Shown in pieces: positions 29,403 through 39,346 of a DNA stretch of 64,000 nt. A program made the position numbers and the translations under genes. The stretch spans positions 558,001 through 622,000 of the forward strand of contig NZ_CP023396.1 in assembly GCF_008808095.1 (NCBI RefSeq). The letters run 5' to 3'. The notes beneath the pieces were generated by a model. The model worked only from the letters and a program-made list of their open reading frames with translations. It was not told where the DNA came from and did not search any database. The DNA comes from Pseudoalteromonas ruthenica. Its GTDB lineage: Bacteria; Pseudomonadota; Gammaproteobacteria; Enterobacterales; Alteromonadaceae. Position 1 is the stretch's first letter, and every line of letters starts with the position of its first letter.

Positions 29403-30041
29403 TTATGCTACCTCAGTCTTGTCTTTAAATTCACATAAGTCTTCGATAATACAGCTGCCGCAGCGCGGTTTGCGCGCCACGCAGGTATAGCGGCCATGGA
29501 GAATAAGCCAGTGGTGTACATCAACCTTAAATTCTTTCGGCACGACTTTTTCAAGCTTTTGCTCCACCGCGACCACATCTTTACCCATAGCAAACTTGGT
29601 ACGGTTAGAGACACGGAAAATGTGGGTGTCAACGGCAATGGTTGGCCAGCCAAAGGCGGTATTAAGCACGACATTTGCGGTTTTGCGACCAACGCCGGGT
29701 AATGCTTCTAGGGCCTCACGGTTTTCAGGGACTTCCCCCCCATGTTGTGACACCAAAATCTCGCACATTTTGTACACATTATTGGCTTTGGAATTATATA
29801 AGCCGATGGTTTTGATACTCTCACGCAGCGCATCAAGACCGATATCCAAGATAGCTTGCGGCGTATTGGCATGCGGAAAAAGTTTTCTGGTCGCCTTGTT
29901 GACGCCGACATCAGTGGCCTGTGCAGATAAAGTCACTGCCACTAAGAGCTCAAAAGGAGAGCTATATTCCAGCTCGGTTTCTGGGTGCGGATTGGCTTCG
30001 CGCAACCGCTCAAGGATGAGTCGGCGCTTATCTTTGTTCAT
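29403..30041 (-). CDS. nth: Endonuclease III
   Basis: Nth is a bifunctional DNA glycosylase and AP lyase that removes oxidised pyrimidines. The 212-residue protein has the helix-hairpin-helix LPGVGRKTANVVL with catalytic Lys120, catalytic Asp138 in AVDTHIFRVSNR, and the [4Fe-4S] cluster Cys pattern C-x6-C-x2-C-x5-C near the C-terminus. It follows rnfE by 34 nt as in E. coli (rsxABCDGE-nth) and abuts gloA. Confidence 0.97.
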   Translation of the reverse strand: MNKDKRRLILERLREANPHPETELEYSSPFELLVAVTLSAQATDVGVNKATRKLFPHANTPQAILDIGLDALRESIKTIGLYNSKANNVYKMCEILVSQHGGEVPENREALEALPGVGRKTANVVLNTAFGWPTIAVDTHIFRVSNRTKFAMGKDVVAVEQKLEKVVPKEFKVDVHHWLILHGRYTCVARKPRCGSCIIEDLCEFKDKTEVA

Positions 30042-30075
30042 TGTTGCCCCTTGATTGTATGTCGTTAAAACGAGC

Positions 30076-30774
30076 CTAATCTAAACTGGTCACTCGTGCT
30101 CGTGGACCTTTGACTTCCTCAGCGCTAGGCGCGTGTTTGGCTTTAAGCTGCGCGTCAATTAAGTTTTTAGCTGCAATCAGCAAGCCTAAACCAATAAATG
30201 CTCCCGGAGGTAAGATCGCCAGCAAGAATTGGTTATCAAAGTGAATAATGTCTAGACGCAGGCTTTGTGCCCATGGCCCCAGCAGTAAGTCGGCGCCATC
30301 GAATAAGGTACCTTGACCAATGAGTTCACGCATAGCACCCAATAGCACTAGGATCATGGCAAAGCCTAGGCCCATCATGAGCCCATCCCATGCACTCAAC
30401 AACGCATTGTTTTTAGAAGCAAACGCTTCTGCGCGGCCGATAATGGCACAGTTAGTGACTATCAGAGGGATGAAAATCCCTAAAGACTGGTATAAACCAA
30501 AGGTAAAAGCGTTCATCAGCAATTGGATAATGGTTACAAACGCGGCGATGATCATCACAAACACGGGAATGCGGATATCTTTAGGCACCCATTGGCGCAC
30601 CAGGGAGACCGTTACATTAGAGCCCACTAATACCAGTAATGTCGCTATTCCCAGTCCCAATGCGTTAGTGACTGTGCTGCTGACTGCCAGCAGCGGACAA
30701 AGGCCCAGCAATTGCACTAGCGCTGGGTTGTTGCCCCATACACCTTCTTTAAATAAGGTTTTATATTGGCTCAT
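30076..30774 (-). CDS. rnfE: Rnf electron transport complex subunit E
   Basis: Integral membrane subunit of the Rnf/Rsx ion-translocating complex, which passes electrons between NADH and ferredoxin-like acceptors; in E. coli the Rsx complex also reduces SoxR. The 232-residue protein has six predicted helices and the family motifs [17 protein letters not shown] near 17 and [18 protein letters not shown] near 100. Its start overlaps the rnfG stop by 4 nt. Confidence 0.95.
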   Translation of the reverse strand: MSQYKTLFKEGVWGNNPALVQLLGLCPLLAVSSTVTNALGLGIATLLVLVGSNVTVSLVRQWVPKDIRIPVFVMIIAAFVTIIQLLMNAFTFGLYQSLGIFIPLIVTNCAIIGRAEAFASKNNALLSAWDGLMMGLGFAMILVLLGAMRELIGQGTLFDGADLLLGPWAQSLRLDIIHFDNQFLLAILPPGAFIGLGLLIAAKNLIDAQLKAKHAPSAEEVKGPRARVTSLD

Positions 30775-31412
30775 GATTGCTCCTCAGCTAAGCAATGATT
30801 GTCTGCTGTTGCGAGCGTGTCAAAGTGTTGTTGTGCATATAAAACGGTGCTTTTCACTGTTGTCACCACTGCGCGAGGAGTAATGGTTGCGCCGGTGAAC
30901 TGATCAAACATGCCGCCATCTTTTTTCACTGCCCAACGCTCATCGTCTGCGCCTTGCACTTGCTTATTGGCAAACGAGTAAATCCAATCACTGCGTTTAG
31001 TTTCTACTTTATCGCCGAGCCCTGGGGTTTCGTTGTGTTTGGTAACTCGCACTCCACTGACGGTGCCATCAGGGTAAACGGCACTGATCATATCTATATT
31101 GCCACTGTAGCCATTTGCGGCGGTACTTTGTAGCACTAAGGCGATGACCTCACCTTGCCTGCGAGCACGATACACTGTGTAGCCCTCACGCGGGCCTAAC
31201 TGCGGGGTATTGACGGTGGTGCAGTCTAAATAAAGATCGTTGTCATATTGCGATGCCGGCAACACTTGTTGTAACAAGCCTTGTAACTGCTTTTTCTCTT
31301 GGATCGCAATTTTGGGCGCGGTGTATTGCTGCACTAAGGTCACAGCACCTGTAGTAATAAGCGCGAATGCAGCTAAAATCCCACCATTTTTCGCCATCGA
31401 AGAAATAATCAT
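30771..31412 (-). CDS. rnfG: Rnf electron transport complex subunit G
   Basis: RnfG is a periplasm-facing subunit that carries covalently bound FMN. The 213-residue protein has one N-terminal membrane helix (about 10-30) and the flavin attachment motif [10 protein letters not shown] near 175, where the second Thr is the expected attachment site. The start overlaps the rnfD stop by 4 nt. Confidence 0.94.
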   Translation of the reverse strand: MIISSMAKNGGILAAFALITTGAVTLVQQYTAPKIAIQEKKQLQGLLQQVLPASQYDNDLYLDCTTVNTPQLGPREGYTVYRARRQGEVIALVLQSTAANGYSGNIDMISAVYPDGTVSGVRVTKHNETPGLGDKVETKRSDWIYSFANKQVQGADDERWAVKKDGGMFDQFTGATITPRAVVTTVKSTVLYAQQHFDTLATADNHCLAEEQS

Positions 31413-32467
31413 GATTTTGCTCCGTGACCATAAGTACGAGGCTGGGTGTAATGATCTATGAGTGGCACTGCCATATTCATCAGTAACACCGCAAAGGCGA
31501 CGGCATCGGGGTAGCCACCAAAGCTACGAATAAGATACACAATAACGCCTATGGCGGCGCCATAAATTAACCGGCCGCGATTCGTGGTTGATGCCGAAAC
31601 CGGGTCGGTAGCAATGAAAAACGCACCGAGCATAGTGGCTCCGCTTAACATATGAAATGCCAGCCCAGGTTGGTTGCCCGAGTCGAAGATATAGCCGATG
31701 CTTGCACACACAGCCAAGGCACTGAGCATCGCCACCGGAATGTGCCAATTGATCACGCGTTGTTGTAGCAATAACACGCCACCAACGAGATAGGCCATGT
31801 TGACCCATTGCCAAGCGATCCCAGCGTACTCGCCAAACACAGGTTTTTCCATGCTCTCGGCTACAGTTAGGCCATGGCTAATATCGGTGCGTAGGGTATC
31901 CAGTGGCGTGGCCATGGTAACGCCATCAACACCGACACGGATCTGTTCGAGGCTAAAGCCGGCTTCGGTATAGTGTGTGAAGATGAGTGACAGCTCATCG
32001 CTAAAACTTAGCGTGTGCTGCATAAGCTCGCTAGGCGGCACCCATAAGGTCATTTGCACCGGGAAGGAAACAAGCAGTAGCACATAGCCTGCCATGGCTG
32101 GATTAAATAAATTAAAGCCCAGTCCGCCATAGAGCTGCTTAACAAAGACAATGGCAAAAAAACAGCCAATGACAATAACCCACCACGGGGCGAGGGGAGG
32201 AATACTGATAGCCAGCAGAAGTCCCGTGAGCCAAGCACTGCCATCTTGCAAGGTTGGCCAAATTTTACGCCCGCGAATCGCCAGCATAGCGGCTTCGAAT
32301 ACACTCACGCACACTAAGGCTAAAACTAATTGCACCACCACACCCGCGCCGAAAAAATACCACTGTGTGGCAATGCCTGGAAGCGCCGCGAGCGCCACCA
32401 AAAGCATTAATTCCGTCACTGATTTATGGCTGTGCTTATAAGGTGAACTCATCATATTGAGCTTCAT
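31409..32467 (-). CDS. rnfD: Rnf electron transport complex subunit D
   Basis: Membrane subunit of Rnf with a second covalent FMN. The 352-residue protein has about nine helices; the motif DGVTMATPLD near 183 holds the expected FMN-Thr, and the N-terminal SPYKHSHKSVTELML matches the family. It overlaps rnfC by 4 nt. Confidence 0.95.
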   Translation of the reverse strand: MKLNMMSSPYKHSHKSVTELMLLVALAALPGIATQWYFFGAGVVVQLVLALVCVSVFEAAMLAIRGRKIWPTLQDGSAWLTGLLLAISIPPLAPWWVIVIGCFFAIVFVKQLYGGLGFNLFNPAMAGYVLLLVSFPVQMTLWVPPSELMQHTLSFSDELSLIFTHYTEAGFSLEQIRVGVDGVTMATPLDTLRTDISHGLTVAESMEKPVFGEYAGIAWQWVNMAYLVGGVLLLQQRVINWHIPVAMLSALAVCASIGYIFDSGNQPGLAFHMLSGATMLGAFFIATDPVSASTTNRGRLIYGAAIGVIVYLIRSFGGYPDAVAFAVLLMNMAVPLIDHYTQPRTYGHGAKS

Positions 32468-34920
32468 GATGACTCCTCATCATCGTTTTTATCGGCTTCT
32501 CGGGCGGCTTTCTTGGCTTTGGCGCGAGCTATTGCGGCGGCCACAGCGGCTTTTTTCTTATCCTCAGGGGAGGGTGCCTCGGTCTCGCTTTCAACATTTT
32601 CAGCTGCCCCATCGGGCTGCTGCGTAGGTGCATCGGCTTTCGTGGCTTTCTTGGCTTTGGCTCGAGCTATTGCGGCGGCTACAGCAGCTTTTTTCTTATC
32701 CTCAGGGGAGGGTGCCTCAGTCTCGCTTTCAACATTTTCAGCTGCCCCATCGGGCTGCTGCGTAGGTGCATTCGCTTTTGCCGCCTTTTTCGCTTTGGCG
32801 CGAGCTATTGCGGCGGCCACAGCGGCTTTTTTCTTATCCTCAGCAGAGGATGCCTCGGTCTCGCTTTCAACATTTTCAGCTGCCCCATCGGGCTGCTGCG
32901 CAGATGCATCGGCTTCTCGGGCGGCTTTCTTGGCTTTGGCGCGAGCAATAGCAGCGGCCACAGCGGCCTTTTTGTTATCCTCAGCAGAGGATGCCTCGGT
33001 CTCGCTTTCGACATTTTCAGCTGCCTCGTTGGGCTGCTGCGTAGGTGCATCGGCTTTTGCCGCCTTTTTCGCTTTGGCGCGAGCAATAGCAGCGGCTACG
33101 GCAGCTTTTTTGTCTTCTGCGGCTGTGGGCTGGCTATCGCTTTGTTCACCTTGCTGGGCTTTTTTCGCCTTAGCACGAGCAACAGCTGCAGCGACTGCGG
33201 CTTTTTTGTCATCCGCTGTTGCGCTTGGCGCTTGCTCAGGCTGTTGTTTTTGTGCCTTGTATGCACGAGCCTGCTCTTTTCTTTGCGCACGAGCTTGAGC
33301 AACCTCTGAGTTATCTGGCTCAGGGGCTTCACCTTGCGCTTTTTTGGCTTTGGCGCGGGCAATCGCTTCGGCGACTTTTGCCTTGTTATCACCTGGCTCT
33401 GTTTTCTTTGCTTTCACGCGAGCCAGGGCTTCAGCCACTTTTTCCTTACTTTCACTGCTTTTAGCAGCGCTTCGGCTGGGCCGTTTGTGGCGGTTACGGC
33501 GCTCTTCTTGCTCGCGCTCTAAGCGTGCTTTTCTCGCTTCGAAGCGTTCGCGTGCACGCTCAGCTTTTACTTGCTCTATCTGTTGTTCGCGAATTTCAGC
33601 TTTTGCGACTCTGTAATACTGTACCAGCGGAATTTCACTTGGGCATACGTAGGCGCAAGCACCGCACTCAATACAATCAAATAACTTATGTTCTTCGAGT
33701 TTTTGGTACTCTTTGGTTTTGGCAAACCATTGCAGCTGCTGGGGTAATAAGCTAGCAGGGCAGGCGTCTGCGCAGGCACTGCAGCGAATGCAAGCACGCT
33801 CATCACCGGGCGCTGGCATTTCTTGGTTACTGGGAGCTAATATACAGTTGGTGGTTTTGACTACAGGTATGCGCACACTGGGCAAGGTAAAGCCCATCAT
33901 TGGCCCACCCATAATCACGCGCTGCATTGGCTCAGGATTAAAACCTTGGAAAGCTAATAAATGCTTTATTTCCGTTCCCAGTAAAGCCCAGACGTTACCT
34001 TGTTGCTCAAGGGTTTCGCCTGCAAGGGTGACAACGCGTTCGATCAGCGGCTTGCCGAGCTCGACAGCTTGCTGTATCGCATATAAGGTGCCCACATTTT
34101 GTACCAGCACACCGATATCGGCAGGGATCCCGCCAGCAGGCACCTCTTTGGAGGTGAGTATCTGAATAAGCTGCTTTTCGCCGCCCGAAGGATATTTGGT
34201 TTCAATCGCTCGGACGATAATATTGTCGTAGTCGGCGCAGGCCTGAGTCATCGCCTCAATGGCCTTTGGCTTATCATCTTCAATACCAATGATAGTCAAC
34301 TCAGGGCCCAGTAAGTGCTGGATGATATGGATACCGCGTACGATTTCTTCGCTGTGCGCTTGCATAAGCACATCATCGGCGCTGATATAAGGTTCACATT
34401 CGGCGCCATTAACAATCAAAATATCGATTGGCTGTTTGCTTGCGGTTTTAACATAGGTCGGAAAACCCGCACCGCCCATGCCAGAAATACCAGCATAATG
34501 AATGATATCAACTAGTCGCTCGGCACTAAGCTGCTGATAATTAGGGTGAGGCACAAGCTCACACCAAGTCTCTTGGCCATCGGGTTCAATAATAATACTC
34601 AGCTCAGGAATGGCTGAAGGGTGCGCCGAGGGCATAGGCGTGATATCCACTATACGCCCCGAGGTTGGTGCATGCACGGGCACTGACCAATTGGCATTGG
34701 GGCGAGTGAGAGCCTGGCCTTTTAATACCTGCTCACCTGCGTTTACTAATAACTGCCCCTCAGCACCAATGTGCTGTTTGATTGGCAGCACCAGTTTTTC
34801 GGGCAAAGGTAAGCTGTGAATAGGGAGCGAGTTCGTTTTATGTTTATGGGTAGGCGGGTGAATGCCACCAGGGCTTTGCCATAACTCACCGCGACGAATA
34901 CGTGATAATAAAGAGTCCAC
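32464..34920 (-). CDS. rnfC: Rnf electron transport complex subunit C, with long Ala/Lys repeat tail
   Basis: RnfC is the NADH-oxidising peripheral subunit. Residues ~1-440 carry the conserved core: GGIHPPTHK near 17, NGAECEPYISAD near 170, and two [4Fe-4S] ferredoxin clusters (CIRCSACADACPASLLP near 377 and CIECGACAYVCPSEIPL near 416). From about 450 the protein is a charged helical tail; the last ~250 residues consist of repeats of AVAAAIARAKAKKA joined by acidic linkers, including several near-identical 46-residue (138-bp) copies. At 818 residues it is longer than E. coli RsxC (~740). The tail is probably variable in length. Confidence 0.95.
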   Translation of the reverse strand: MDSLLSRIRRGELWQSPGGIHPPTHKHKTNSLPIHSLPLPEKLVLPIKQHIGAEGQLLVNAGEQVLKGQALTRPNANWSVPVHAPTSGRIVDITPMPSAHPSAIPELSIIIEPDGQETWCELVPHPNYQQLSAERLVDIIHYAGISGMGGAGFPTYVKTASKQPIDILIVNGAECEPYISADDVLMQAHSEEIVRGIHIIQHLLGPELTIIGIEDDKPKAIEAMTQACADYDNIIVRAIETKYPSGGEKQLIQILTSKEVPAGGIPADIGVLVQNVGTLYAIQQAVELGKPLIERVVTLAGETLEQQGNVWALLGTEIKHLLAFQGFNPEPMQRVIMGGPMMGFTLPSVRIPVVKTTNCILAPSNQEMPAPGDERACIRCSACADACPASLLPQQLQWFAKTKEYQKLEEHKLFDCIECGACAYVCPSEIPLVQYYRVAKAEIREQQIEQVKAERARERFEARKARLEREQEERRNRHKRPSRSAAKSSESKEKVAEALARVKAKKTEPGDNKAKVAEAIARAKAKKAQGEAPEPDNSEVAQARAQRKEQARAYKAQKQQPEQAPSATADDKKAAVAAAVARAKAKKAQQGEQSDSQPTAAEDKKAAVAAAIARAKAKKAAKADAPTQQPNEAAENVESETEASSAEDNKKAAVAAAIARAKAKKAAREADASAQQPDGAAENVESETEASSAEDKKKAAVAAAIARAKAKKAAKANAPTQQPDGAAENVESETEAPSPEDKKKAAVAAAIARAKAKKATKADAPTQQPDGAAENVESETEAPSPEDKKKAAVAAAIARAKAKKAAREADKNDDEESS
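32510..33110 (-). repeat. 138-bp coding tandem repeats in the rnfC tail
   Basis: Four or more near-identical 138-bp copies in phase with rnfC encode AVAAAIARAKAKKA followed by an acidic linker with TQQP.GAAENVESETEA. The long plus-strand open frame over the same bases is a by-product of the repeat. Confidence 0.85.
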
Positions 34921-34930
34921 ACTACACCTC

Positions 34931-35485
34931 TTAATCTATCTGAGTCACGGGGATGGCATCGAGCTGCCATTTCCACGTTTGTTTACTTTGCGCTAGAGGA
35001 ATCATATCTATGCAATCCACCGGGCAGGGCTCAACACACAAATCACAGCCAGTGCACTCATCTTTGAGTACGGTATGCATTTGTCGTGTTGCCCCAACAA
35101 TGGCGTCAACCGGGCATGCTTGGATACACTTAGTGCAGCCAATGCATTCGTCCTCGCGAATGTAGGCAACTTTTTTCTCTGGCTCTGCTTCCTCGCCACC
35201 GGCGAGTGGCTTCGCTTCTACCCCCATTAAGTCGGCTAGCTTTTTAACAGTTGCTTCACCCCCTGGCGGGCATTTATTGACATCATCACCGTTGGCAATG
35301 GCTTCGGCATAAGGGCGACAGCCAGGGTAGCCGCATTGACCACATTGAGTTTGTGGCAAAATGGCATCAATTTGCTCGACAACAGGATCGCTCTCAACTC
35401 GGTAGCGCACAGCAGCAAAACCGAGGATCACGCCAAAAATAAGGGCCAGTACACCCAGGGCGATTAAGGCATAAAATAAGGTCAT
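34931..35485 (-). CDS. rnfB: Rnf electron transport complex subunit B
   Basis: RnfB is a membrane-anchored multi-cluster ferredoxin that accepts electrons in the Rnf complex. The 184-residue protein has one N-terminal helix (3-27), a four-Cys cluster motif [17 protein letters not shown] near 48, and two ferredoxin motifs ([16 protein letters not shown] and [16 protein letters not shown], near 115 and 145). It starts 1 nt after rnfA. Confidence 0.96.
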   Translation of the reverse strand: MTLFYALIALGVLALIFGVILGFAAVRYRVESDPVVEQIDAILPQTQCGQCGYPGCRPYAEAIANGDDVNKCPPGGEATVKKLADLMGVEAKPLAGGEEAEPEKKVAYIREDECIGCTKCIQACPVDAIVGATRQMHTVLKDECTGCDLCVEPCPVDCIDMIPLAQSKQTWKWQLDAIPVTQID

Positions 35486-35486
35486 A

Positions 35487-36068
35487 TTAAAACGTTACCA
35501 ATCCGCTGAAGCCCATAAAGGCCATCGACATAAGTCCCGCCGTTACCATAGCGATTGCTGCACCTTTGAATGGCACAGGTACATCGGCACCGGCCAAACG
35601 CTCACGCATGGCGGCGAATAAAACCAGTACCAGAGAAAAACCAACGGCAGCACCAAAGCCATATACGGCAGATTCAACAAAACTATGCTGCTCTTTGATA
35701 TTTAACAGGGCAACGCCGAGTACGGCGCAGTTAGTGGTAATTAACGGCAAAAAGATACCTAACAAGCGATAGAGCGTCGGCGAAGTCTTCTGCACCACCA
35801 TTTCGGTAAACTGCACCACCACGGCGATCACCAAGATGAAACTCATAGTACGCAAAAAGGTGAGCTCTAAGGGCAGCAAAATATATTGATTAACCAGGTA
35901 GCTGGTGACGGAGGCCAGTGTCAATACAAAGGTGGTGGCCATAGACATGCCCACGGCGGTGTCCAGCTTACTTGATACGCCCATAAAGGGGCATAGGCCA
36001 AGAAACTGTACGAGCACGAAATTGTTTACCAACACGGTACTGACGAGCAGTAAGAGATATTCCGTCAT
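35487..36068 (-). CDS. rnfA: Rnf electron transport complex subunit A
   Basis: First gene of the minus-strand rnfABCDGE-nth-gloA operon. The 193-residue protein has six membrane helices, the family motif [18 protein letters not shown] near 15 and [17 protein letters not shown] near 105, matching the pseudo-symmetric RnfA/RnfE pair. Confidence 0.96.
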   Translation of the reverse strand: MTEYLLLLVSTVLVNNFVLVQFLGLCPFMGVSSKLDTAVGMSMATTFVLTLASVTSYLVNQYILLPLELTFLRTMSFILVIAVVVQFTEMVVQKTSPTLYRLLGIFLPLITTNCAVLGVALLNIKEQHSFVESAVYGFGAAVGFSLVLVLFAAMRERLAGADVPVPFKGAAIAMVTAGLMSMAFMGFSGLVTF

Positions 36069-36099
36069 AGCTACCCAAAAAACTGAAAAGAACCCGCGT

Positions 36100-36128
36100 A
36101 TTATCCTTATTTCTCGGTCATTTCACAA
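36100..36128 (-). promoter_or_regulatory. Putative promoter of the rnf operon
   Basis: On the minus strand TTGTGA and GATAAT are 17 nt apart, about 32 nt before the rnfA start codon. Confidence 0.6.
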
Positions 36129-36156
36129 CAGTTGTAAGGGCTTATACGAACAATAC

Positions 36157-36175
36157 AGCGGTGACGAGCACCGCT
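36157..36175. terminator. Hairpin between the lacI-family gene and the rnf promoter
   Basis: Stem AGCGGTG/CACCGCT with a 5-nt loop. Four T follow on the plus strand but only a poor run on the minus strand, where it would end the LacI-family gene; its use is uncertain. Confidence 0.4.
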
Positions 36176-36189
36176 TTTAAGGCGTATAC

Positions 36190-37218
36190 CTAGCTCAATG
36201 GGCCTGAGCTGTCGCGCATCACTAATGAGGGGGTAAAAGTGCGAATAATTTCTTTATCTTGATTACGGGCTCCCCGAGTCTTACTAAAAAGCAAGCGTGC
36301 GGCATGCTGAGAGATAACATCGTTATCCTGATGCGCGGTGGTCAGCTTTGGCCAAGTTTGTTTGGAGAAGGGCGAGTCTTCAAACCCCGTGATCGATAAC
36401 TCATCGGGAATAGCCATATCCATAAGGCGTGCTGCAAAGAGTGCACCTGCTGCAATTTCATCGTTACCACCCATCACCGCACTGATATTCAAACGGTTCC
36501 CTTCTTTAAGCAGTGCTTTAGCACCATTGACGCCAGATTCAAATGAGTAATCGCCGCGATAAATTAGCTCTTCACGCACCTTGATACTATGATCTTGCAA
36601 GGCTTGCTCATAACCAGCGAGTCGTTCGGTGGTTGATTTGTGCCCTTGATCACCACAAATGAAAGCGATGTTACGGTGTCCTAAACTTATTAAGTGAGAC
36701 GTAATTTCGTATGCAGCAGCGTAGTCATTTACATATATACACGGGCTAGTCTGTTCGCTATCACCACGGCCAGAGAGAATGCGCACATAATGCATACCCA
36801 TCTCATCGAGCATATCAATCAATGCTTGCTGTTCTGAAAGGGGTGGGGTTAACACTAGGCCTGCGATACGCGAGCGCTTGATCATGGTTTTTAGTTCTTC
36901 TTGCATAGTGCTATCGGCATAACTGCAAGGGTGAATGACCAACTCATAACCCTCCTTTCGACAGTGAGACAACACCCCGTTTTGCATATCAATTACATAA
37001 TAGGCGTTGGGGTTATCATACACTAGGCCAATGGCATAAGAGGATGTTCCTGCAAGGTTGCGGGCAGCTAGGTTAGGTTGGTAGTTTAATTCGTTTACAG
37101 CGGCCATAACGATATCGTGCGTTTTCTTGCGCACGGACGGCTCGTTATTTATTACTCGCGAAACCGTTTTCATTGATACACCAGCTAGTTTCGCGACATC
37201 ATTTATCGTTACTTTCAT
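36190..37218 (-). CDS. LacI-family transcriptional regulator
   Basis: This 342-residue repressor-type protein has an N-terminal helix-turn-helix (TINDVAKLAGVSMKTVSRVINNE, in part; residues 3-25), the hinge LAARNLAGTSSYAIGLV near 52-66 and a periplasmic-binding-type sugar domain to the end. It is divergent from pgi. Palindromes TGACAGCGTTGTCA, with the central CG typical of LacI-family operators, lie before pgi and before the TonB receptor gene, so it probably responds to a sugar or its phosphate and controls uptake and glycolytic genes. The effector is unknown. Its own promoter region has only a half-site (GTTGTCA near 37254). Confidence 0.88.
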   Translation of the reverse strand: MKVTINDVAKLAGVSMKTVSRVINNEPSVRKKTHDIVMAAVNELNYQPNLAARNLAGTSSYAIGLVYDNPNAYYVIDMQNGVLSHCRKEGYELVIHPCSYADSTMQEELKTMIKRSRIAGLVLTPPLSEQQALIDMLDEMGMHYVRILSGRGDSEQTSPCIYVNDYAAAYEITSHLISLGHRNIAFICGDQGHKSTTERLAGYEQALQDHSIKVREELIYRGDYSFESGVNGAKALLKEGNRLNISAVMGGNDEIAAGALFAARLMDMAIPDELSITGFEDSPFSKQTWPKLTTAHQDNDVISQHAARLLFSKTRGARNQDKEIIRTFTPSLVMRDSSGPLS

Positions 37219-37461
37219 GTTCTTTTCTTATTATGTCTGTGTTGGCACACAGGTGTTGTCATTAAGAGTAGCAGACACAGAGGTCACTATCGCGGTGGAC
37301 CTGTTTTGCTTAAGCGTGCTCTATTATTTCCTTGCCGATAAAATCGCTTTGGCGTTGCTGTAGAGCATTTACATCGCTTAAAACGCATACATAGCCATGC
37401 TTCTCCATGAGTGTATCTAAAGTTAAATGCAAATAGCAGAGAAAATTTTAAATTTTCCTCA

Positions 37462-37475
37462 TGATACCGGTGTCA
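37462..37475. promoter_or_regulatory. LacI-type palindrome TGATACCGGTGTCA
   Basis: A 14-bp near-palindrome with central CG, differing from the TGACAGCGYTGTCA set at the inner positions. It may bind the same or another LacI-family protein. Confidence 0.4.
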
Positions 37476-37527
37476 AAGACGAAATTATGCGCTATGATCC
37501 CTCCACTAAAATCGCAAATTAGCAGAT

Positions 37528-37541
37528 TGACAGCGTTGTCA
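37528..37541. promoter_or_regulatory. Candidate LacI-family operator upstream of pgi (TGACAGCGTTGTCA)
   Basis: 14 bp, one mismatch from a perfect palindrome, overlapping a consensus -35 TTGACA. The same sequence recurs at 42659-42672 and a perfect version at 42187-42200. Placement fits repression of pgi. Confidence 0.7.
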
Positions 37542-37705
37542 TTTTAACTTAGTGTTAACGCCGTTAGGTTGAATTTCGTATATTTGCAGGTAAAAAAGTA
37601 TCTTCGCTGACAATTCACTTTTTCACAGCGAGCCTTTCATATTTTTACCTAGCGCTAATGATAGTAACAATAGCCCCATAAGCAAGGACTTAAAGGAAGT
37701 ACAAA

Positions 37706-39346
37706 ATGGTAGCAAGTCGTTCACAACTAGCGAGCTGGCAGAGCCTAGAAAAGCGCGCTCAGGAATTACAAAACACCCATTTGAAAACGCTTTTTGCAAA
37801 CGATGATGCGCGTTTCAACACTTTCTCCGTTCAGGCTCCTGGCATTTTATTCGATTATTCTAAGCAGCTAATTAACCAGCCGGTGAAGGACGATTTACTT
37901 CGTTTAGCAGAGGACTGTGAATTAGCGCAGTGGCGCGACAAGATGTTCGCGGGTGAAAAAATTAATTTTACCGAACAGCGCGCCGTTTTGCATAGCGCGC
38001 TGCGCAACCGTGACCAATCGGCGATTATCGTTGATGGCGAAAATGTGAGCGAGCAAGTCGAGACTGAATTGAAGAAAATGCGCGCCTTTGTTGCCAAAGT
38101 GCGCTCAGGTGAATGGCTCGGATTTAGCGGCAAGGCTATTCGCCATGTTGTGAGTATAGGCGTGGGTGGCTCAAACCTGGGTCCACAAATGGCCACTGAG
38201 GCTCTCGCAAGCTTTGCCGATGACACCCTAGACGTACATTATGTTTCCAACGCCGATGGTGTACAAATTGCGAAAGTATTGGATGCAGTTGACCCTGAAA
38301 CCACACTGTTCGTTATTTCCTCAAAGACTTTTACCACCTCTGAAACCATGACCAACGCCCAAACAGCGGTGCAATGGTTACAAGATGCTACGAGCGAAGC
38401 GGGTGCAATTGCTAAGCACTTCGTTGCTGTGAGCACCAATTTAGAGAAAACCTCTGCATTTGGCATTGCGCCTGAGAATGTATTTACCATGTGGGATTGG
38501 GTTGGTGGTCGATTTTCAATGTGGAGCGCAATTGGTTTACCTATCGCTTTATATTTAGGTTTCGATGCCTTTATCGAGTTGCTTGAAGGGGCATTTGAAA
38601 TTGACCAACACTTTAAAAACCAGCCAATGGCGAACAACATCCCGGTGCTGATGGGGTTATTAAGTGTCTGGAATACCACTTTCTTAGACCATAAGGCGCA
38701 AGCTATTTTACCCTATGACCAAGCATTGCATATGCTCCCCGCCTATTTGCAGCAGGGGGAAATGGAAAGTAACGGTAAGTCAGTTAATTTTTCCGGTTCT
38801 CGCGTTAATTACACCACAGTCCCGTTAATTTGGGGCATGACGGGAATAAATGGTCAGCACGCGTTTTATCAATATTTACATCAAGGCACCACCATCGTTC
38901 CCGCTGATTTTATTGGCTCGATTAAGCCGCAAGTGGAAGTGGGTGAGCATCACCGCGTATTGATGTCGAACTTTTTTGCGCAGACCGAAGCCATGATGAA
39001 TGGTGTCAGCGCTGAGCAAATCCGCGATGAGCTTAAAGCAAAAGGGATCAGCTCCGAGGAAATTGACCAATTGGTTGCTCACAAAGTACATCAAGGCAAT
39101 CGTCCTACTTCTTCGATACTGTTAGACACCGTGGATGCGAGAGGACTTGGCCGCCTCATTGCGTTGTATGAACATAAAATTTTTGTCCAAGGTATCATCC
39201 TTGAAATTTGCTCTTTTGATCAGTGGGGTGTGGAATTAGGCAAAGGATTGGCTAAAAGCATTGAAGCTGAGCTGAGCGATGGCCAAGTCGGCGATCACGA
39301 TAGTTCGACAGCCGGATTAATGAATTATTATCAAAGTAAACGATAA
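37706..39346 (+). CDS. pgi: Glucose-6-phosphate isomerase
   Basis: Pgi interconverts glucose 6-phosphate and fructose 6-phosphate in the cytoplasm. The 546-residue protein (E. coli 549) has the sugar-isomerase domains with GVGGSNLGPQMATEAL near 150, SSKTFTTSETMTNA near 208, catalytic Glu in QQGEMESNGKSV near 352, catalytic His in GMTGINGQHAFYQ near 383 and catalytic Lys in WGVELGKGLAK near 510. It stands apart from zwf by 439 nt of structured sequence. Confidence 0.97.
   Translation: MVASRSQLASWQSLEKRAQELQNTHLKTLFANDDARFNTFSVQAPGILFDYSKQLINQPVKDDLLRLAEDCELAQWRDKMFAGEKINFTEQRAVLHSALRNRDQSAIIVDGENVSEQVETELKKMRAFVAKVRSGEWLGFSGKAIRHVVSIGVGGSNLGPQMATEALASFADDTLDVHYVSNADGVQIAKVLDAVDPETTLFVISSKTFTTSETMTNAQTAVQWLQDATSEAGAIAKHFVAVSTNLEKTSAFGIAPENVFTMWDWVGGRFSMWSAIGLPIALYLGFDAFIELLEGAFEIDQHFKNQPMANNIPVLMGLLSVWNTTFLDHKAQAILPYDQALHMLPAYLQQGEMESNGKSVNFSGSRVNYTTVPLIWGMTGINGQHAFYQYLHQGTTIVPADFIGSIKPQVEVGEHHRVLMSNFFAQTEAMMNGVSAEQIRDELKAKGISSEEIDQLVAHKVHQGNRPTSSILLDTVDARGLGRLIALYEHKIFVQGIILEICSFDQWGVELGKGLAKSIEAELSDGQVGDHDSSTAGLMNYYQSKR

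Larger units (their letters stand above)
37219..37705. other. Intergenic region between the lacI-family gene and pgi
   Basis: These 487 bases are A+T rich and hold no convincing gene. Two LacI-type palindromes are present (37462-37475 and 37528-37541); the second overlaps a candidate -35 box TTGACA at 37527-37532, with TAGTGT 17 nt later as a weak -10. AAGGA at 37692-37696 is the pgi ribosome site. Confidence 0.6.

Noticed and set aside
32513-33298. 261-codon plus-strand frame with Ala/Ser-rich repeats
   Set aside because: Antisense shadow of the rnfC repeat tail; rnfC is certain.
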